DNA of 64,000 bases, taken from assembly GCF_003265345.1 (NCBI RefSeq), contig NZ_QFWW01000035.1, positions 164,147 through 228,146 of the forward strand, given 5' to 3'. A program made the translations under genes and the position numbers. Source of the stretch: Lentzea terrae. Its GTDB lineage: Bacteria; Actinomycetota; Actinomycetes; Mycobacteriales; Pseudonocardiaceae. The number at the start of each line of letters is the position of its first letter. The stretch's first letter is position 1. Positions 42,758 through 52,100 of the stretch are shown here, piece after piece. The notes under the pieces are model-generated. The model had not been told where the DNA came from. It did no database searches and worked only from the letters and a program-made list of their open reading frames with translations.

Positions 42758-43444
42758 ATGAGGTTTCCTGGGGCTTGGGTTGGCGGAGCGGCGCTGGTGC
42801 TGGGGCCCGTGCTGCTGCTGGTCGGCACGTTGCTGCGGTCGCCGTTCCACTTCTTCTTCCCGGACCAGCTGCGGGCTGCGGCGGAGCATCCGGGGCTGCT
42901 GACAGCGGCTTACACGACGTTCCTGGCGGGGCACGTCGTCATGTGCGCCGCGGTGGTCTTCCTCGCGCAGCGGATCGCGGAGACGCGGCCGGTGCTGGCC
43001 TGCTGGGCCGGGGTGCTGGTCACGGTTGGTCTGTTCGGACGCACGTTTCACGCCGGGGTGGACCACGCGGCGTTCAGCGCCGTCCGGCAGTTGGGTGTTG
43101 CCGGGGCCACGGATCTGGTCGCCAAGGGGTACGGCGACCTGCACCTGTTCAGCTTCCTGTCGTTCACGATCATGTTCGGGTGGTTCGTGCTGGCGTTCGC
43201 GGCGTATCGCAGCGGGGTGCTCGGGCCGTTCCGGGCCGTGGGGGTGGCGGCGATGGGGTTGTTGCCGCTCGGGGTGCTGAAGGGCACTGAGCTGTTGTCG
43301 ACCGTTGGTACCGCAGGGTTGTGCATTGCGCTGGTGCCGCTCGGCGTTCAGGTGCTGCCGCAGCCCACCAGGAAGAACGTGCTGGTCGCGGTGCCGGTGA
43401 CGATCGGGCTAGGGGCGCTTGCGGTCCTGAGCACGTTGGGATGA
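42758..43444 (+). CDS. Hypothetical six-helix membrane protein
   Basis: 228 residues, almost wholly hydrophobic with six predicted helices. His residues face GRTFHAGVDHAAF and YGDLHLFSFLSF. The pairing of His in helices might hold a heme or metal, but no family is recognised. Its last 36 bases overlap the convergent DUF6328-like gene. Confidence 0.7.
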   Translation: MRFPGAWVGGAALVLGPVLLLVGTLLRSPFHFFFPDQLRAAAEHPGLLTAAYTTFLAGHVVMCAAVVFLAQRIAETRPVLACWAGVLVTVGLFGRTFHAGVDHAAFSAVRQLGVAGATDLVAKGYGDLHLFSFLSFTIMFGWFVLAFAAYRSGVLGPFRAVGVAAMGLLPLGVLKGTELLSTVGTAGLCIALVPLGVQVLPQPTRKNVLVAVPVTIGLGALAVLSTLG

Positions 43445-43885
43445 CGCGAACGGCACGACGAACCAGAGGCCCGCGAAGACGATGAAGGCGAGCACGCCCA
43501 CCACGACGGACGCCCGGTCGCCGAGGATCACCTCGGCCAGCAGCAGGACGGTGCCGGTCATGGCCAGGGCGAGGAAGGCCAGCCCGATGAGGGCGAAGGT
43601 GTTGCCCGACTCGACTACGTCCTCGCGGCGGCCCTTGCGGAACAGCACGCGGTGCCAGGCGGCCGGGGCGGTGAGGAACGCCACGGCGACCGCCGCGCAC
43701 AGCACCGTCACCAGATGGGTGATGCGGATGTACGTGGTGGTCGAGGCGTACTTCTCGGTGAAGGCGATGGAGAGCAGGAAGCCGAACAGGATCTGCACGC
43801 CGGCCTGGGCCACGCGGAGCTCTTGCAGCAGCTCGTTGACGTTGCGGGCGAGTCTGCGTTGGTCGGATTCCTCGGCTTCGCTCAT
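43409..43885 (-). CDS. DUF6328-like membrane protein
   Basis: 158 residues. A soluble N-terminus with NVNELLQELRVAQAGVQILFGFLLSIAF is diagnostic of this actinobacterial family. Four membrane helices follow, with THLVTVLCAAVAVAFLTAPAAWHR between the second and third. The ATG at 43885 begins the conserved region. The 3' end overlaps the convergent gene by 36 bp. The function is unknown. Confidence 0.8.
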   Translation of the reverse strand: MSEAEESDQRRLARNVNELLQELRVAQAGVQILFGFLLSIAFTEKYASTTTYIRITHLVTVLCAAVAVAFLTAPAAWHRVLFRKGRREDVVESGNTFALIGLAFLALAMTGTVLLLAEVILGDRASVVVGVLAFIVFAGLWFVVPFASSQRAQDRKRP

Positions 43886-43976
43886 CCACTCCGACTTACC
43901 CGGAAGTGGCCAGTCGAAACGCCGGTCCCGTCGCAAAAATGGCGGACCTGCGCTGGTAGGACTATGCAAGAAAGCC

Positions 43977-44528
43977 ATGAAGGCGTTTGCAGTCGCGGTG
44001 GCCACCGCGCTCCTGTTCACCGCGACCACCGGCGTGGCCCAGGCTCACGCGGGCGTGGCGCACACGTTCGCGAAGTTCGAGAGCTACAGCGCCACGGCCA
44101 AAGCCGTCACGTACGACGCGAAGGTGCCGACCGGCGCCAAGGTGACGGTCGTGTCGGTGCCGACGGTCAGCGGCGGCACGACGGTGTTGTTGATGCTCAG
44201 GGGATTGCTGCCGCATCGGGCGTACGGCGCGCACGTGCACGTGAAGAAGTGCGGGGCGACGCCGCCGGAGTCCGGGCCGCACTACCAGCACGTGGTGGAC
44301 CCGGTGCAGCCGTCGGTCGACCCGGCGTACGCCAACCCCCGCAACGAGATCTGGCTCGACGTGCACACGGACGGCAACGGGTTCGCCCACACGTCGTCCA
44401 CTGTGGACTGGCAGTTCACCGACCGGCACGCGCAGTCCGTCGTGCTGCACAACGAACACACGCACACCGGTCCTGGCGAGGCGGGCACGGCTGGACCGCG
44501 GCTCGCCTGCGTGAACGTTGCGTTCTAG
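43977..44528 (+). CDS. Cu/Zn superoxide dismutase-family exported protein
   Basis: 183 residues. The signal peptide ends VAQA, and the mature N-terminus is HAGVAHTF. Family landmarks are YGAHVHVKKCG (first His pair and Cys), GPHYQHV, EIWLDVHTDGNGFAH and LHNEHTHTGPGEAGTAGPRLAC. Copper and zinc ligand positions are largely kept, but the loop around GPHYQHVVDPVQPSVDP is longer than in typical SodC, and the gene may encode a SOD-like copper protein rather than an active enzyme. The start at 43977 is the ATG of the signal peptide. Confidence 0.82.
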   Translation: MKAFAVAVATALLFTATTGVAQAHAGVAHTFAKFESYSATAKAVTYDAKVPTGAKVTVVSVPTVSGGTTVLLMLRGLLPHRAYGAHVHVKKCGATPPESGPHYQHVVDPVQPSVDPAYANPRNEIWLDVHTDGNGFAHTSSTVDWQFTDRHAQSVVLHNEHTHTGPGEAGTAGPRLACVNVAF

Positions 44529-44542
44529 CGGTTGATCACGAA

Positions 44543-45214
44543 CTAGCCTCTGTTGATCACAAAAAAATCAGTGACGAACGCGACCGGGTCACCCGCGGTG
44601 TTGCGGCCGACCCAGGTCGGGTAGATGCCGTCCCCCCAGCCGGTCGAGAACGCCACGACGTTCAACCCGGAACGCGGGTCGGTGACGTTCGCCGGGCCTC
44701 GGCCGCCGCCCACCTTGCCGAGCGCGTCGATGAGGTCGCAGTTGCCGGCCTCGTCGTCGGCGGCGAGGCGGTCGACCGCGGGCGCGGCGGAGAGGTCGAA
44801 GAACGCGCCGGTGCTCGACTTCACGTCGTAGCCGAACTCCTCGTGCATCGGCACGAGCTCGCCGGGCAGCACGGCAGGCGTCCACGAGTACGCGGGCTCG
44901 TCCCGCACCGTCACCTTGGCGGCGGCGACGCGGTAGCCCTGGCGGAGGTCGGGAAAGCCGTCGCCGTCGACCCACGACACCGTCGACACCGACACCGGGT
45001 AGGTGCCGGGCTCGACCGTGGTGGTGAACGCCTCGGCGTCCTCCGGCCACAGCACGAACGGGTCTGCCGCCACGAGTCTGCCGGTCGGCAGGGAGAGCTC
45101 GCCAACCTGTTGCACGGCCACGACCTGCTGTTCGCCACCGCCGGTCGACTTGCCGACGGGCCCGTCGACGAAGAACCGCTCGAACCCGGACCTGATCAGT
45201 TGAACCGCCCCCAC
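44543..45214 (-). CDS. DUF4241-domain protein
   Basis: 223 residues. VGELSLPTGRLVAADPFVLW, EPGTYPVSVSTVSW and TGWGDGIYPTWVGR are the landmarks of DUF4241 proteins, common in actinobacteria and sometimes linked to toxin-immunity loci. The GTG at 45214 has GGAGG eight to nine bases upstream and is chosen over in-frame codons further out. The 3' end carries a run of seven T on the coding strand, just before the stop. The role is unknown. Confidence 0.78.
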   Translation of the reverse strand: MGAVQLIRSGFERFFVDGPVGKSTGGGEQQVVAVQQVGELSLPTGRLVAADPFVLWPEDAEAFTTTVEPGTYPVSVSTVSWVDGDGFPDLRQGYRVAAAKVTVRDEPAYSWTPAVLPGELVPMHEEFGYDVKSSTGAFFDLSAAPAVDRLAADDEAGNCDLIDALGKVGGGRGPANVTDPRSGLNVVAFSTGWGDGIYPTWVGRNTAGDPVAFVTDFFVINRG

Positions 45215-45414
45215 GCGTAGGCACCTCCAGAGGGCATGTTGGCAGAAGCCCCCTGACACCCGATCGGGGCACCGGGGTGTTCGCGGTGCGTGAAGTCCGC
45301 CCGCGCGCAACCGTGCAGGTGCGACGCTGGCAGGCATGGGATCGATCGCGGTCCGCTCCCTGCCGATCATCGACCGGATCCGGCTGGTGGCGTTCGACCA
45401 GGAGACGTACGACG

Positions 45415-45666
45415 GTGGCCGCGCCGGTCGAAGAACACTGCCCGACCTGCGGCGCGAAGTGGGTTCCGATCCAGTGGGGCCTGCCGGTCGACGAGGTCCG
45501 GGTGGCGGCGGAGGCCGGACTGGTCGCGCTGGGCGGCTGCTTCACCCAGGACGACGGCACGGACCCGCGGTGGCAGTGCCCGAACGAGCACCGGTGGACG
45601 AACGGCAGACGTGACGAACGTCGCAGCCAGGCCGCCGTCTTGGAGGCGTGCGCCGGCACGGGTTGA
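45415..45666 (+). CDS. Small zinc-ribbon protein
   Basis: 83 residues. Cysteines in EHCPTCGAKW and in RWQCPNEHRW form a zinc-ribbon-like pair; VALGGCFTQDDGTDPRW lies between. The GTG at 45415 follows GGAGA. An open frame from 45336 (MGSIAVRSLPIIDRIRLVAF) overlaps in another frame and reads like a plausible N-terminus, so an upstream frameshift cannot be ruled out. The function is unknown. Confidence 0.6.
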   Translation: MAAPVEEHCPTCGAKWVPIQWGLPVDEVRVAAEAGLVALGGCFTQDDGTDPRWQCPNEHRWTNGRRDERRSQAAVLEACAGTG

Positions 45667-45699
45667 CCTCCACCGCGGACGAGGTCGGACGATCGCCGT

Positions 45700-46347
45700 G
45701 TGCTCGCCAAATGGATCACCTGTGACGTGCCGGCCGGCGCACGCGATCGGTTCGCCGCAGCCCAGCAGAAGTGGTCGGTGATCGCCGACCAGCCGGGACT
45801 GATCGGGCAGGTGGGTGGCTGGGACAGCCGGACCGGCCGCGCTCACGTGCTGGCGCTGTGGGCGGACGCCGGCAGCCACCAGGAGTTCCTGCGTGATCGG
45901 CACGACTCGGTGGCCGATGCGGGCGGCTGCACCGGGATCACGATCGCCCTTGGCGAGGTGGTTCTCGCGATGTCCGGCGGGGTTGAGGTGGCCGAAGCGA
46001 TGGGCGGCGGACTGCTGCGCGTCGCGGACTGCCACCTACAAGCGGGTGCGGAAGAACATTTCGTCGCCATCCAGCGCGAGGTGTGGGCGCCGGCGATGGC
46101 GGCTGCGGGGATGCTGGGCGGGGTCCTCGCCCGGACGGCCGCACGGCGCTACCTCGTCGCCACGTTCTGGCCCGACGTCGAAACACATCGCCGGTACGCC
46201 GAACAGGTGCCCGACCTGCGCGCCCGGGCGGGTGCGGACACCGACATCGCATCGATGTCCGGACACGCGCTGGTGCTGGAACCGACCTGGCACGTGGAGG
46301 CGATCTCGGTCACGCTCGGTGAAGATCGCGGCAGGTCAGTGCCGTAA
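45700..46347 (+). CDS. DUF4937 / YdbC-like ABM-fold protein
   Basis: 215 residues from a GTG at 45700. Two ferredoxin-like halves repeat: MLAKWITCDVPAGARDRF with GLIGQVGGWD, then HLQAGAEEHFVAIQREVWAP with MLGGVLART. This matches the DUF4937 family of dimeric alpha-beta barrels. No catalytic role is known. It ends 10 bp before dusB. Confidence 0.75.
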   Translation: MLAKWITCDVPAGARDRFAAAQQKWSVIADQPGLIGQVGGWDSRTGRAHVLALWADAGSHQEFLRDRHDSVADAGGCTGITIALGEVVLAMSGGVEVAEAMGGGLLRVADCHLQAGAEEHFVAIQREVWAPAMAAAGMLGGVLARTAARRYLVATFWPDVETHRRYAEQVPDLRARAGADTDIASMSGHALVLEPTWHVEAISVTLGEDRGRSVP

Positions 46348-46357
46348 CCTGAAGGGC

Positions 46358-47482
46358 GTGTCCGTTCCCTCCACCCTCAAAATCGGCCCGTTCGCCGTCG
46401 ACCCGCCCGTTGTGCTCGCCCCCATGGCCGGCATCACCAACGTGGCGTTCCGGCAGCTGTGCCGTCAGTACGGGGCCGGGCTCTACGTGTGCGAGATGAT
46501 CACCGCCCGCGCGCTCGTGGAGCGGGATGCGATGACCATGCACATGATCACGTTCGACGAGGGTGAGAACCCGCGGTCGATGCAGCTCTACGGGGTCGAC
46601 CCCAAGAACGTCGGCGAGGCCACGAAGATGATCGTGGACGAGAACCTCGCCGACCACATGGACATGAACTTCGGTTGTCCGGTGCCCAAGGTGACGCGCA
46701 AGGGTGGCGGCGCGGCGCTGCCGTACAAGCGCGAGCTGTTCCGGCAGATCGTGCGGGCCGCCGTCCGGAACGCCGGAGACATGCCGGTCACCGTGAAGTT
46801 CCGCATCGGCATTGACGACGACCATCTGACGTACCTCGACGCGGGACGTATCGCGCAGGACGAGGGCGCACAGGCCGTGGCGTTGCACGCGCGCACGGCG
46901 TCGCAGCGTTACTCCGGCAAGGCCGACTGGTCGAAGATCGCGCGGCTCAAGGAAGCCGTCACGAGCATTCCGGTGCTGGGCAACGGCGACATCTTCAGCG
47001 CCCAGGACGCGCTCGACATGGTCGCCGAGACCGGGTGCGACGGCGTGGTCGTCGGGCGTGGATGCCTTGGCAGGCCGTGGTTGTTCCGGGATCTGCAGGC
47101 GGCTTTCCGGGGCGAGCCCGTTCCCGCCGGACCGGACCTCGGCGAGGTCGCGCAGATCCTGAAGAGGCACGCGCAGCTGCTCGCCGCCCACTACGGCGAG
47201 GACAAGGGCCTGCGGGACCTGCGCAAGCACATGGCCTGGTACTGGCACGGTTTCCCGGTCGGCGGCGACACGCGCCGGGCGTTCGCGATGGTGTCGAGCC
47301 TGCAGCAGCTGGACGACCTGATCGGGCAGCTCGACCCGACGATCCCCTTCCCCGAGAACGCGGAGGGGCCGCGCGGGCGGCAGGGGTCCGCGGCCAAGGT
47401 CGTGCTGCCGGAGGGGTGGCTGGACGACCCGGAGGACGCGACGGTGCCGGTCGGCGCGGACGTGATGCACTCCGGTGGCTGA
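46358..47482 (+). CDS. dusB: tRNA-dihydrouridine synthase DusB
   Basis: 374 residues. TIM-barrel FMN enzyme reducing uridines in the tRNA D-loop. Landmarks are VVLAPMAGITNVAFRQLC, the catalytic Cys in NFGCPVPKVTRKGGGAAL (Cys at about 107), TVKFRIGIDDDHLTY, LHARTASQRYSGKADW and VVVGRGCLGRPWLF. The start is GTG 46358. Downstream lipoprotein start overlaps its end. In M. tuberculosis the orthologue is Rv0823c, next to the LCP gene, as here. Confidence 0.94.
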   Translation: MSVPSTLKIGPFAVDPPVVLAPMAGITNVAFRQLCRQYGAGLYVCEMITARALVERDAMTMHMITFDEGENPRSMQLYGVDPKNVGEATKMIVDENLADHMDMNFGCPVPKVTRKGGGAALPYKRELFRQIVRAAVRNAGDMPVTVKFRIGIDDDHLTYLDAGRIAQDEGAQAVALHARTASQRYSGKADWSKIARLKEAVTSIPVLGNGDIFSAQDALDMVAETGCDGVVVGRGCLGRPWLFRDLQAAFRGEPVPAGPDLGEVAQILKRHAQLLAAHYGEDKGLRDLRKHMAWYWHGFPVGGDTRRAFAMVSSLQQLDDLIGQLDPTIPFPENAEGPRGRQGSAAKVVLPEGWLDDPEDATVPVGADVMHSGG

Positions 47483-47927
47483 GCGCATCGCGGTTCTCCT
47501 CGCCTCGCTCGCGCTCCTCGCGGGTTGTGCCGGTCCGGTCGCGGGCACGGCACGGCCGGTCCAGCTCAGCGACGGCGACAAGGCGAAGTTCAAGCAGTTC
47601 TACGAGCGGCTCAACAAGGCGGGCGACGAGGGTGCGTCGCAGCAGCAGAAGTTGTTGAAGGACACCCAACACCCGGACTTCCGGCAGAAGACGTGCGACC
47701 TGCGCGGCGCCACGATCAAGGTCGAACCGACCTGGTCAACGCTTCGGACGGACGCCGACTGGGCACCCCCTGGCGAGAAGAGCCATCCGCGTGGGGACGT
47801 CTACGTCGTCGCCGTCACGGTCACGTTGCGCCAGGAGGACGCGGTGATCGGCAGCCAGATCGGGTCGCTGCACGTCGTGCTCCTGGACGACGAGGTCTAC
47901 GGGTTCGCGCCCTGCCTCGGTGGCTGA
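47475..47927 (+). CDS. Hypothetical lipoprotein
   Basis: 150 residues. A signal sequence with lipobox LLAGC (Cys at about 18) begins at GTG 47475, which overlaps the dusB stop. The mature part has a helix-rich region (LSDGDKAKFKQFYERLNKAG) and a beta-rich C-terminus with CDLRGATIKVEPTW and two cysteines (CDL, APCLGG) that may pair. No family is recognised. Confidence 0.75.
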   Translation: MAERIAVLLASLALLAGCAGPVAGTARPVQLSDGDKAKFKQFYERLNKAGDEGASQQQKLLKDTQHPDFRQKTCDLRGATIKVEPTWSTLRTDADWAPPGEKSHPRGDVYVVAVTVTLRQEDAVIGSQIGSLHVVLLDDEVYGFAPCLGG

Positions 47928-48069
47928 ACGGGTTTGTTGATCGGACAAGCTCACTTGATCGGAGCAGCTGACGGTCAACCGGACGGGGGAAATCCCGCCC
48001 CCACGCGTCCTTCTAGCTCAAGGGCCGCCTCTTCTGGGACGACACCTGGCAAGTAAGGAGGTGACCGCG

Positions 48070-48918
48070 ATGACCGCGCTGCGACCAGAGATCGCAGAGG
48101 CCCAGCAGGACGACGCCAGCGTCGACGAGCAGGGTCCCGGACTGGTTGGGCTGCACGAGTCCATCGCGACGTTGCTCGCCTCCCGCGGCCAGTGGCGGCA
48201 GGCGTACCAGCACCTGCGTTCCGCGCTCGACCTCGTCCACGCGGACCAGGTCGAGGAGCCGCAGGTCCCGGAACAGCTGCGCCGCGAGGTCGACCGGCTG
48301 CGACGGGAGCACGCGGAGGCGCGCGAGCAGAGCCTGCGCGACAGCCTCACCGACTCCTACAACCGCCGCTACCTCGACCAGAGGCTGATGGACCTGCTGG
48401 CCGAGCACGGCGCGTGCCGGCACGGGCTCGCCATCGCGTTGATCGACCTCGACTGGTTCAAGCAGGTCAACGACAGCTTCGGGCACCTGCTCGGCGACCG
48501 CGTGCTGCAACGCGTCGTGGAGCTGCTGCAGCAGGGCCTGCCGGAGGGTGCTTTCTGCGCCCGCTACGGCGGCGAGGAGTTCGTGCTCGTGCTGCCGCGG
48601 GTGGACGCGGCGACAGCCGTGGAGATCGCCGAGGCGGCCCGCGAACGTGTCGAGCGTCACCCGTGGCAGGAGATCGCGCCGGGGCTGCGCGTGACGGTCA
48701 GCGCGGGCCTCGCGTACGAGCCGCCCGCGGACGAGGTGCCCGGCCGCCCGGCGGTCGGTGCCGAGCAACAGCTGCTGCGTGCCGACAGCCTCCTGTACAC
48801 GGCCAAGCAGTCAGGTCGCAACGCGGTGGCGTACCGTGCCGATGGACGGGTTCGCCTCGCCGGTGCGGCGAGTGGTCGGCGTGCCATCACCGAGACACGT
48901 GTTCTCGGTTACTACTGA
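48070..48918 (+). CDS. GGDEF-domain diguanylate cyclase
   Basis: 282 residues. An N-terminal helical/coiled-coil region (about 20-95; HESIATLLASRGQWRQAYQHLR, TPR-like) precedes a GGDEF domain (about 100-265) with DSLTDSYNRRYLD and the active-site RYGGEEFVLVLPR. Metal-binding Asp is in LIDLDWFKQVNDSFGH. No RxxD inhibitory site is present before GGEEF. It is likely soluble and active. The ATG at 48070 has an exceptionally strong AAGGAGGTGA ribosome-binding site. The 140-bp leader shows no recognisable riboswitch. Confidence 0.9.
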   Translation: MTALRPEIAEAQQDDASVDEQGPGLVGLHESIATLLASRGQWRQAYQHLRSALDLVHADQVEEPQVPEQLRREVDRLRREHAEAREQSLRDSLTDSYNRRYLDQRLMDLLAEHGACRHGLAIALIDLDWFKQVNDSFGHLLGDRVLQRVVELLQQGLPEGAFCARYGGEEFVLVLPRVDAATAVEIAEAARERVERHPWQEIAPGLRVTVSAGLAYEPPADEVPGRPAVGAEQQLLRADSLLYTAKQSGRNAVAYRADGRVRLAGAASGRRAITETRVLGYY

Positions 48919-49127
48919 GTGAGCTGGCTCACCCGTTCAGGGCAGACGGACTGCGCGTAATCGCGTACAGATCGAACCTGTATCACCCGGAGTGGTCGTC
49001 AGAAGTCGGCTACATCCGTAGTATCGCGGGCGCAACTGACACGCCGGTGATGCAACCCTTGTGTCCCGGTCGTCGTCAACTCGTAATGACGAACCGCTTT
49101 TAGCTTCTGACCCAGAAGGGAGATTGG

Positions 49128-52100
49128 GTGCCCGACGACCCCCGACGTGGCGGCCCCTCTTCCCGTGGTGATCAGGACCCCCAAGACCAGCCGACCGGCC
49201 GTAGACGTCGCTCGATGGAAGGCTCTGGGGGCCTGAGCGTCTCGGACCTCATCGAGCAGCACAGCAGGACGAACATCCCCCGACCCGTCCCGCCTGGCTC
49301 GCCCGACGTTCCCACGACAGGCAGGCGTGCCCTGCCCGACCCACCCGCAACGGGCAGGCGTGCGCTGCCCGACCCGCCGGCACAGCAGCCACAGCCACAG
49401 CCACCGCGGCAGCAGCCGCCCGTCGCCCACCGGCCTGGTGAGCAGACGGGCACGCGCCCGCGGCCGCCGCTGGCAGAGCAGGCGCCACCGCAGAACTTCA
49501 CCGGCGAGCAGACCGGCAGGCGCCGGCTGCCCGACGCCCCCGCCGAGCAGACCGGAACGCGGCCGAGGCCTGCCCAGAACGGCGCCTACCCGCCTGCCGC
49601 TCCCGGTCAGCAGACCGGGCAGCGCCCGCGTCCGGACGCGACCGGCATGCAGCCTCGCCCGATGAGTCCGAACGGCACCCCGCGCAGGCTCGCTCCCGGC
49701 GACGCGCCGTCGTCCAACGGCATCCAGCGGCCACCGGCACCCGCCGACCCGCGCCGGATGCCTCCTGGTGACGCGCCCTCGTCGAACGGTGTCCCACGGC
49801 GTCCCGCGCCGGGTGGAGCGCCGGAGGCCAACGGCGTGCCCAACGGCACGATCCGCCGCCCGGCTCCGGCGCCTGAGGTCAACGGCGCACCGCCGCGCAG
49901 GCTCGACCCGCCGTCGTCCAACGGCGTCCCGCGCCCGCCTGCCCCGGACGTCACGTCCAACGGCATGCCGCGGCCGAAGGCGCCGGACGCTCCGGACGCC
50001 GGTGCACCCCGCCGCCTCCTGCCGGGTGAAGCGCCGTCCTCGAACAGCATTCCGCGCCCTCCCGCCCCTGGCGAGCGGCCGGACCGCCGGCCGATGCCCC
50101 CGAACGGGGACCTGACCGGCAGGCACCCGATGCCGTCCCGCGCGGAGTCCAGCGGTCCCCGGCCGATGCCCCCGAGGGCGGAGTCGAGCGGTCCCCGGCC
50201 CGCACCGGGTGGCGCGGCGATCGCCAACCGGCTCGGTGGCGGCCCCGCTGCACCCAGCGCTCCCGTTCCGCCGGTTCCCGCGGCGAACAGCGCTGCGGCG
50301 CCGAGCAAGCCCGCGGCGGAGGAGCCCAAGGCCGACCCCGGACCAGAAGCCACCCAGATCGCCTCGGCAGCCGGCGTGGCCAAGGTCGAGAAGCGCGAAG
50401 ACATGGACCCGGCGAGCCTCACCACCGAGATGGAGGCCATCGGCGAGGACGTGAAGAAGCGCCGCGAGGTCGACCACACCCTCGCGCGGTTCTCCGCGGT
50501 GCACGACGAACTGCTCGAGCAGGAGCGTCAGCGCAAGGAGCGACGCGCCAAGCTCATGCCGTGGGTCAAGGACGGCGACGAGATCGAGGAGGCGACCCAG
50601 TTCGCCGACCCGGTCGTGCTGACCGAAGGTGAAGAGGACGGCGAGCAGAAGATCGCCGGCCGCACGCCGAAGCAGCGCAGGTTGATGCGCGGCGCCAAGA
50701 TCGGTGCGATCGCCGCCGCGGCCGTCGTGTTCGCGGCGAGCGGCATCAGCTGGGCCGCGACGAAGTGGGCCGAGTCCAAGTTCACGCAGATCGACGCGCT
50801 CGGTGGCAACAAGCAGGCCGTGCAGCAGGCGGAGAAGCAGCTCGGTGACGAGAACTTCCTGCTGGTCGGCTCGGACACCAGGGCAGGCGCCAAGGCGGGC
50901 GACAACGTCGGCACCCAGGCGCAGGAGGGTGGCGCGCGGTCGGACGTGATCATGCTCGCGCACATCCCGGCGGACCGGAAGCGCATGGTCGTCGTCTCGC
51001 TGCCGCGGGACGTGCGGGTCGACCGGCCCGCGTGCAACAGCTGGAACCCGGACACCGGGGAGTACGGCGGACCTCTCGCCCCCGAGAAAGAGGTCATGGC
51101 CAACTCCATCTACAACGACGGCGGGCCCAAGTGCGTGGCCAACATGATGACCCAGCTGTCCGGCCTCAACATCAACCACTTCGTCAGCATCGACTTCGTC
51201 GGCTTCCGCGAGATGTCGACGGCGATCGGCGGTGTACAGATCTGCACGCCCACGAAGATCGTTGACGAGAAGCTCGGCGTCATCCTCGACAAGCCGGGTA
51301 AGTACACGCTCCAGGGCAACCAGGCGCTGTCGTACGTGCGCGCACGTACGGTCGTCGGCGACGGCGGCACCGACTTCGACCGCATCAAGCGGCAGCAGGG
51401 TTTCCTGTCGGCGATGCTGCGCCAGGCGTTGTCGAACGAGGTGCTGCTGAGCCCGACCAAGCTCAACAACTTCATCAACGCCCTCACGAAGTCCACCGCC
51501 GGTGACAACATCGACGTGGCGTCATTGCTCGAGCTCGCGAACTCGTTGCAGAGCCTCGAAGCCGGCCGCGTCTCGTTCGTGACGATGCCGCACTGGACCG
51601 ACGACAACAAGCGGATCAACGACCCGAGCGACAACATCGAGCGCCTGCGGGACGACGACGTCAGGAAGCTCTTCCAGACGATCATCGACGGCACGCCGCT
51701 ACCGCAGGAGAAGCCGGCCGAGCAGAATCCCGGTGACCCCAACACCGCGGCCAAGCCCAGCACGGTGATCGACCCCAAGCAGGTCACGATCCAGGTGGTC
51801 AACGGCAACGCGGCCGGCAACCGCGCTGCCAACCTGGCGGCCAACGCCCTGCAGCAGAAGGGCTTCCAGATCTCGAACAGGGGTGAAGCCCAGGAGCGTT
51901 CCACCAAGACCACCATCAAGTTCGCGAAGGGTCGCGAGGACTGGGCAGCGACGCTCAAGGCCGCGGTGCCCAGTGCGGAACTGGTGGAGGCGCCCGAGAT
52001 GGGCGGCGCGGTGATGCTCACGATCGGCTCCAGCTTCGACGAGGTGATCAAGGCACCGCAGCCGGGGGCGCCGGTCCAGGGGCAGAACCAGGGGCAGAAC

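Noticed and set aside
44540..44580. Short GTTGATCAC direct repeat and seven-A run
   Set aside because: Noticed at the end of the DUF4241 gene; too short to support a terminator or recoding site, and the frame continues normally to a stop.
47928..48069. Riboswitch before the GGDEF gene
   Set aside because: Short GC-rich hairpin only; no match to the c-di-GMP or ydaO consensus that I can recognise.
48999..51179. Long minus-strand frame across the LCP gene
   Set aside because: Low-complexity Arg/Gly-rich shadow of the proline-rich N-terminus.
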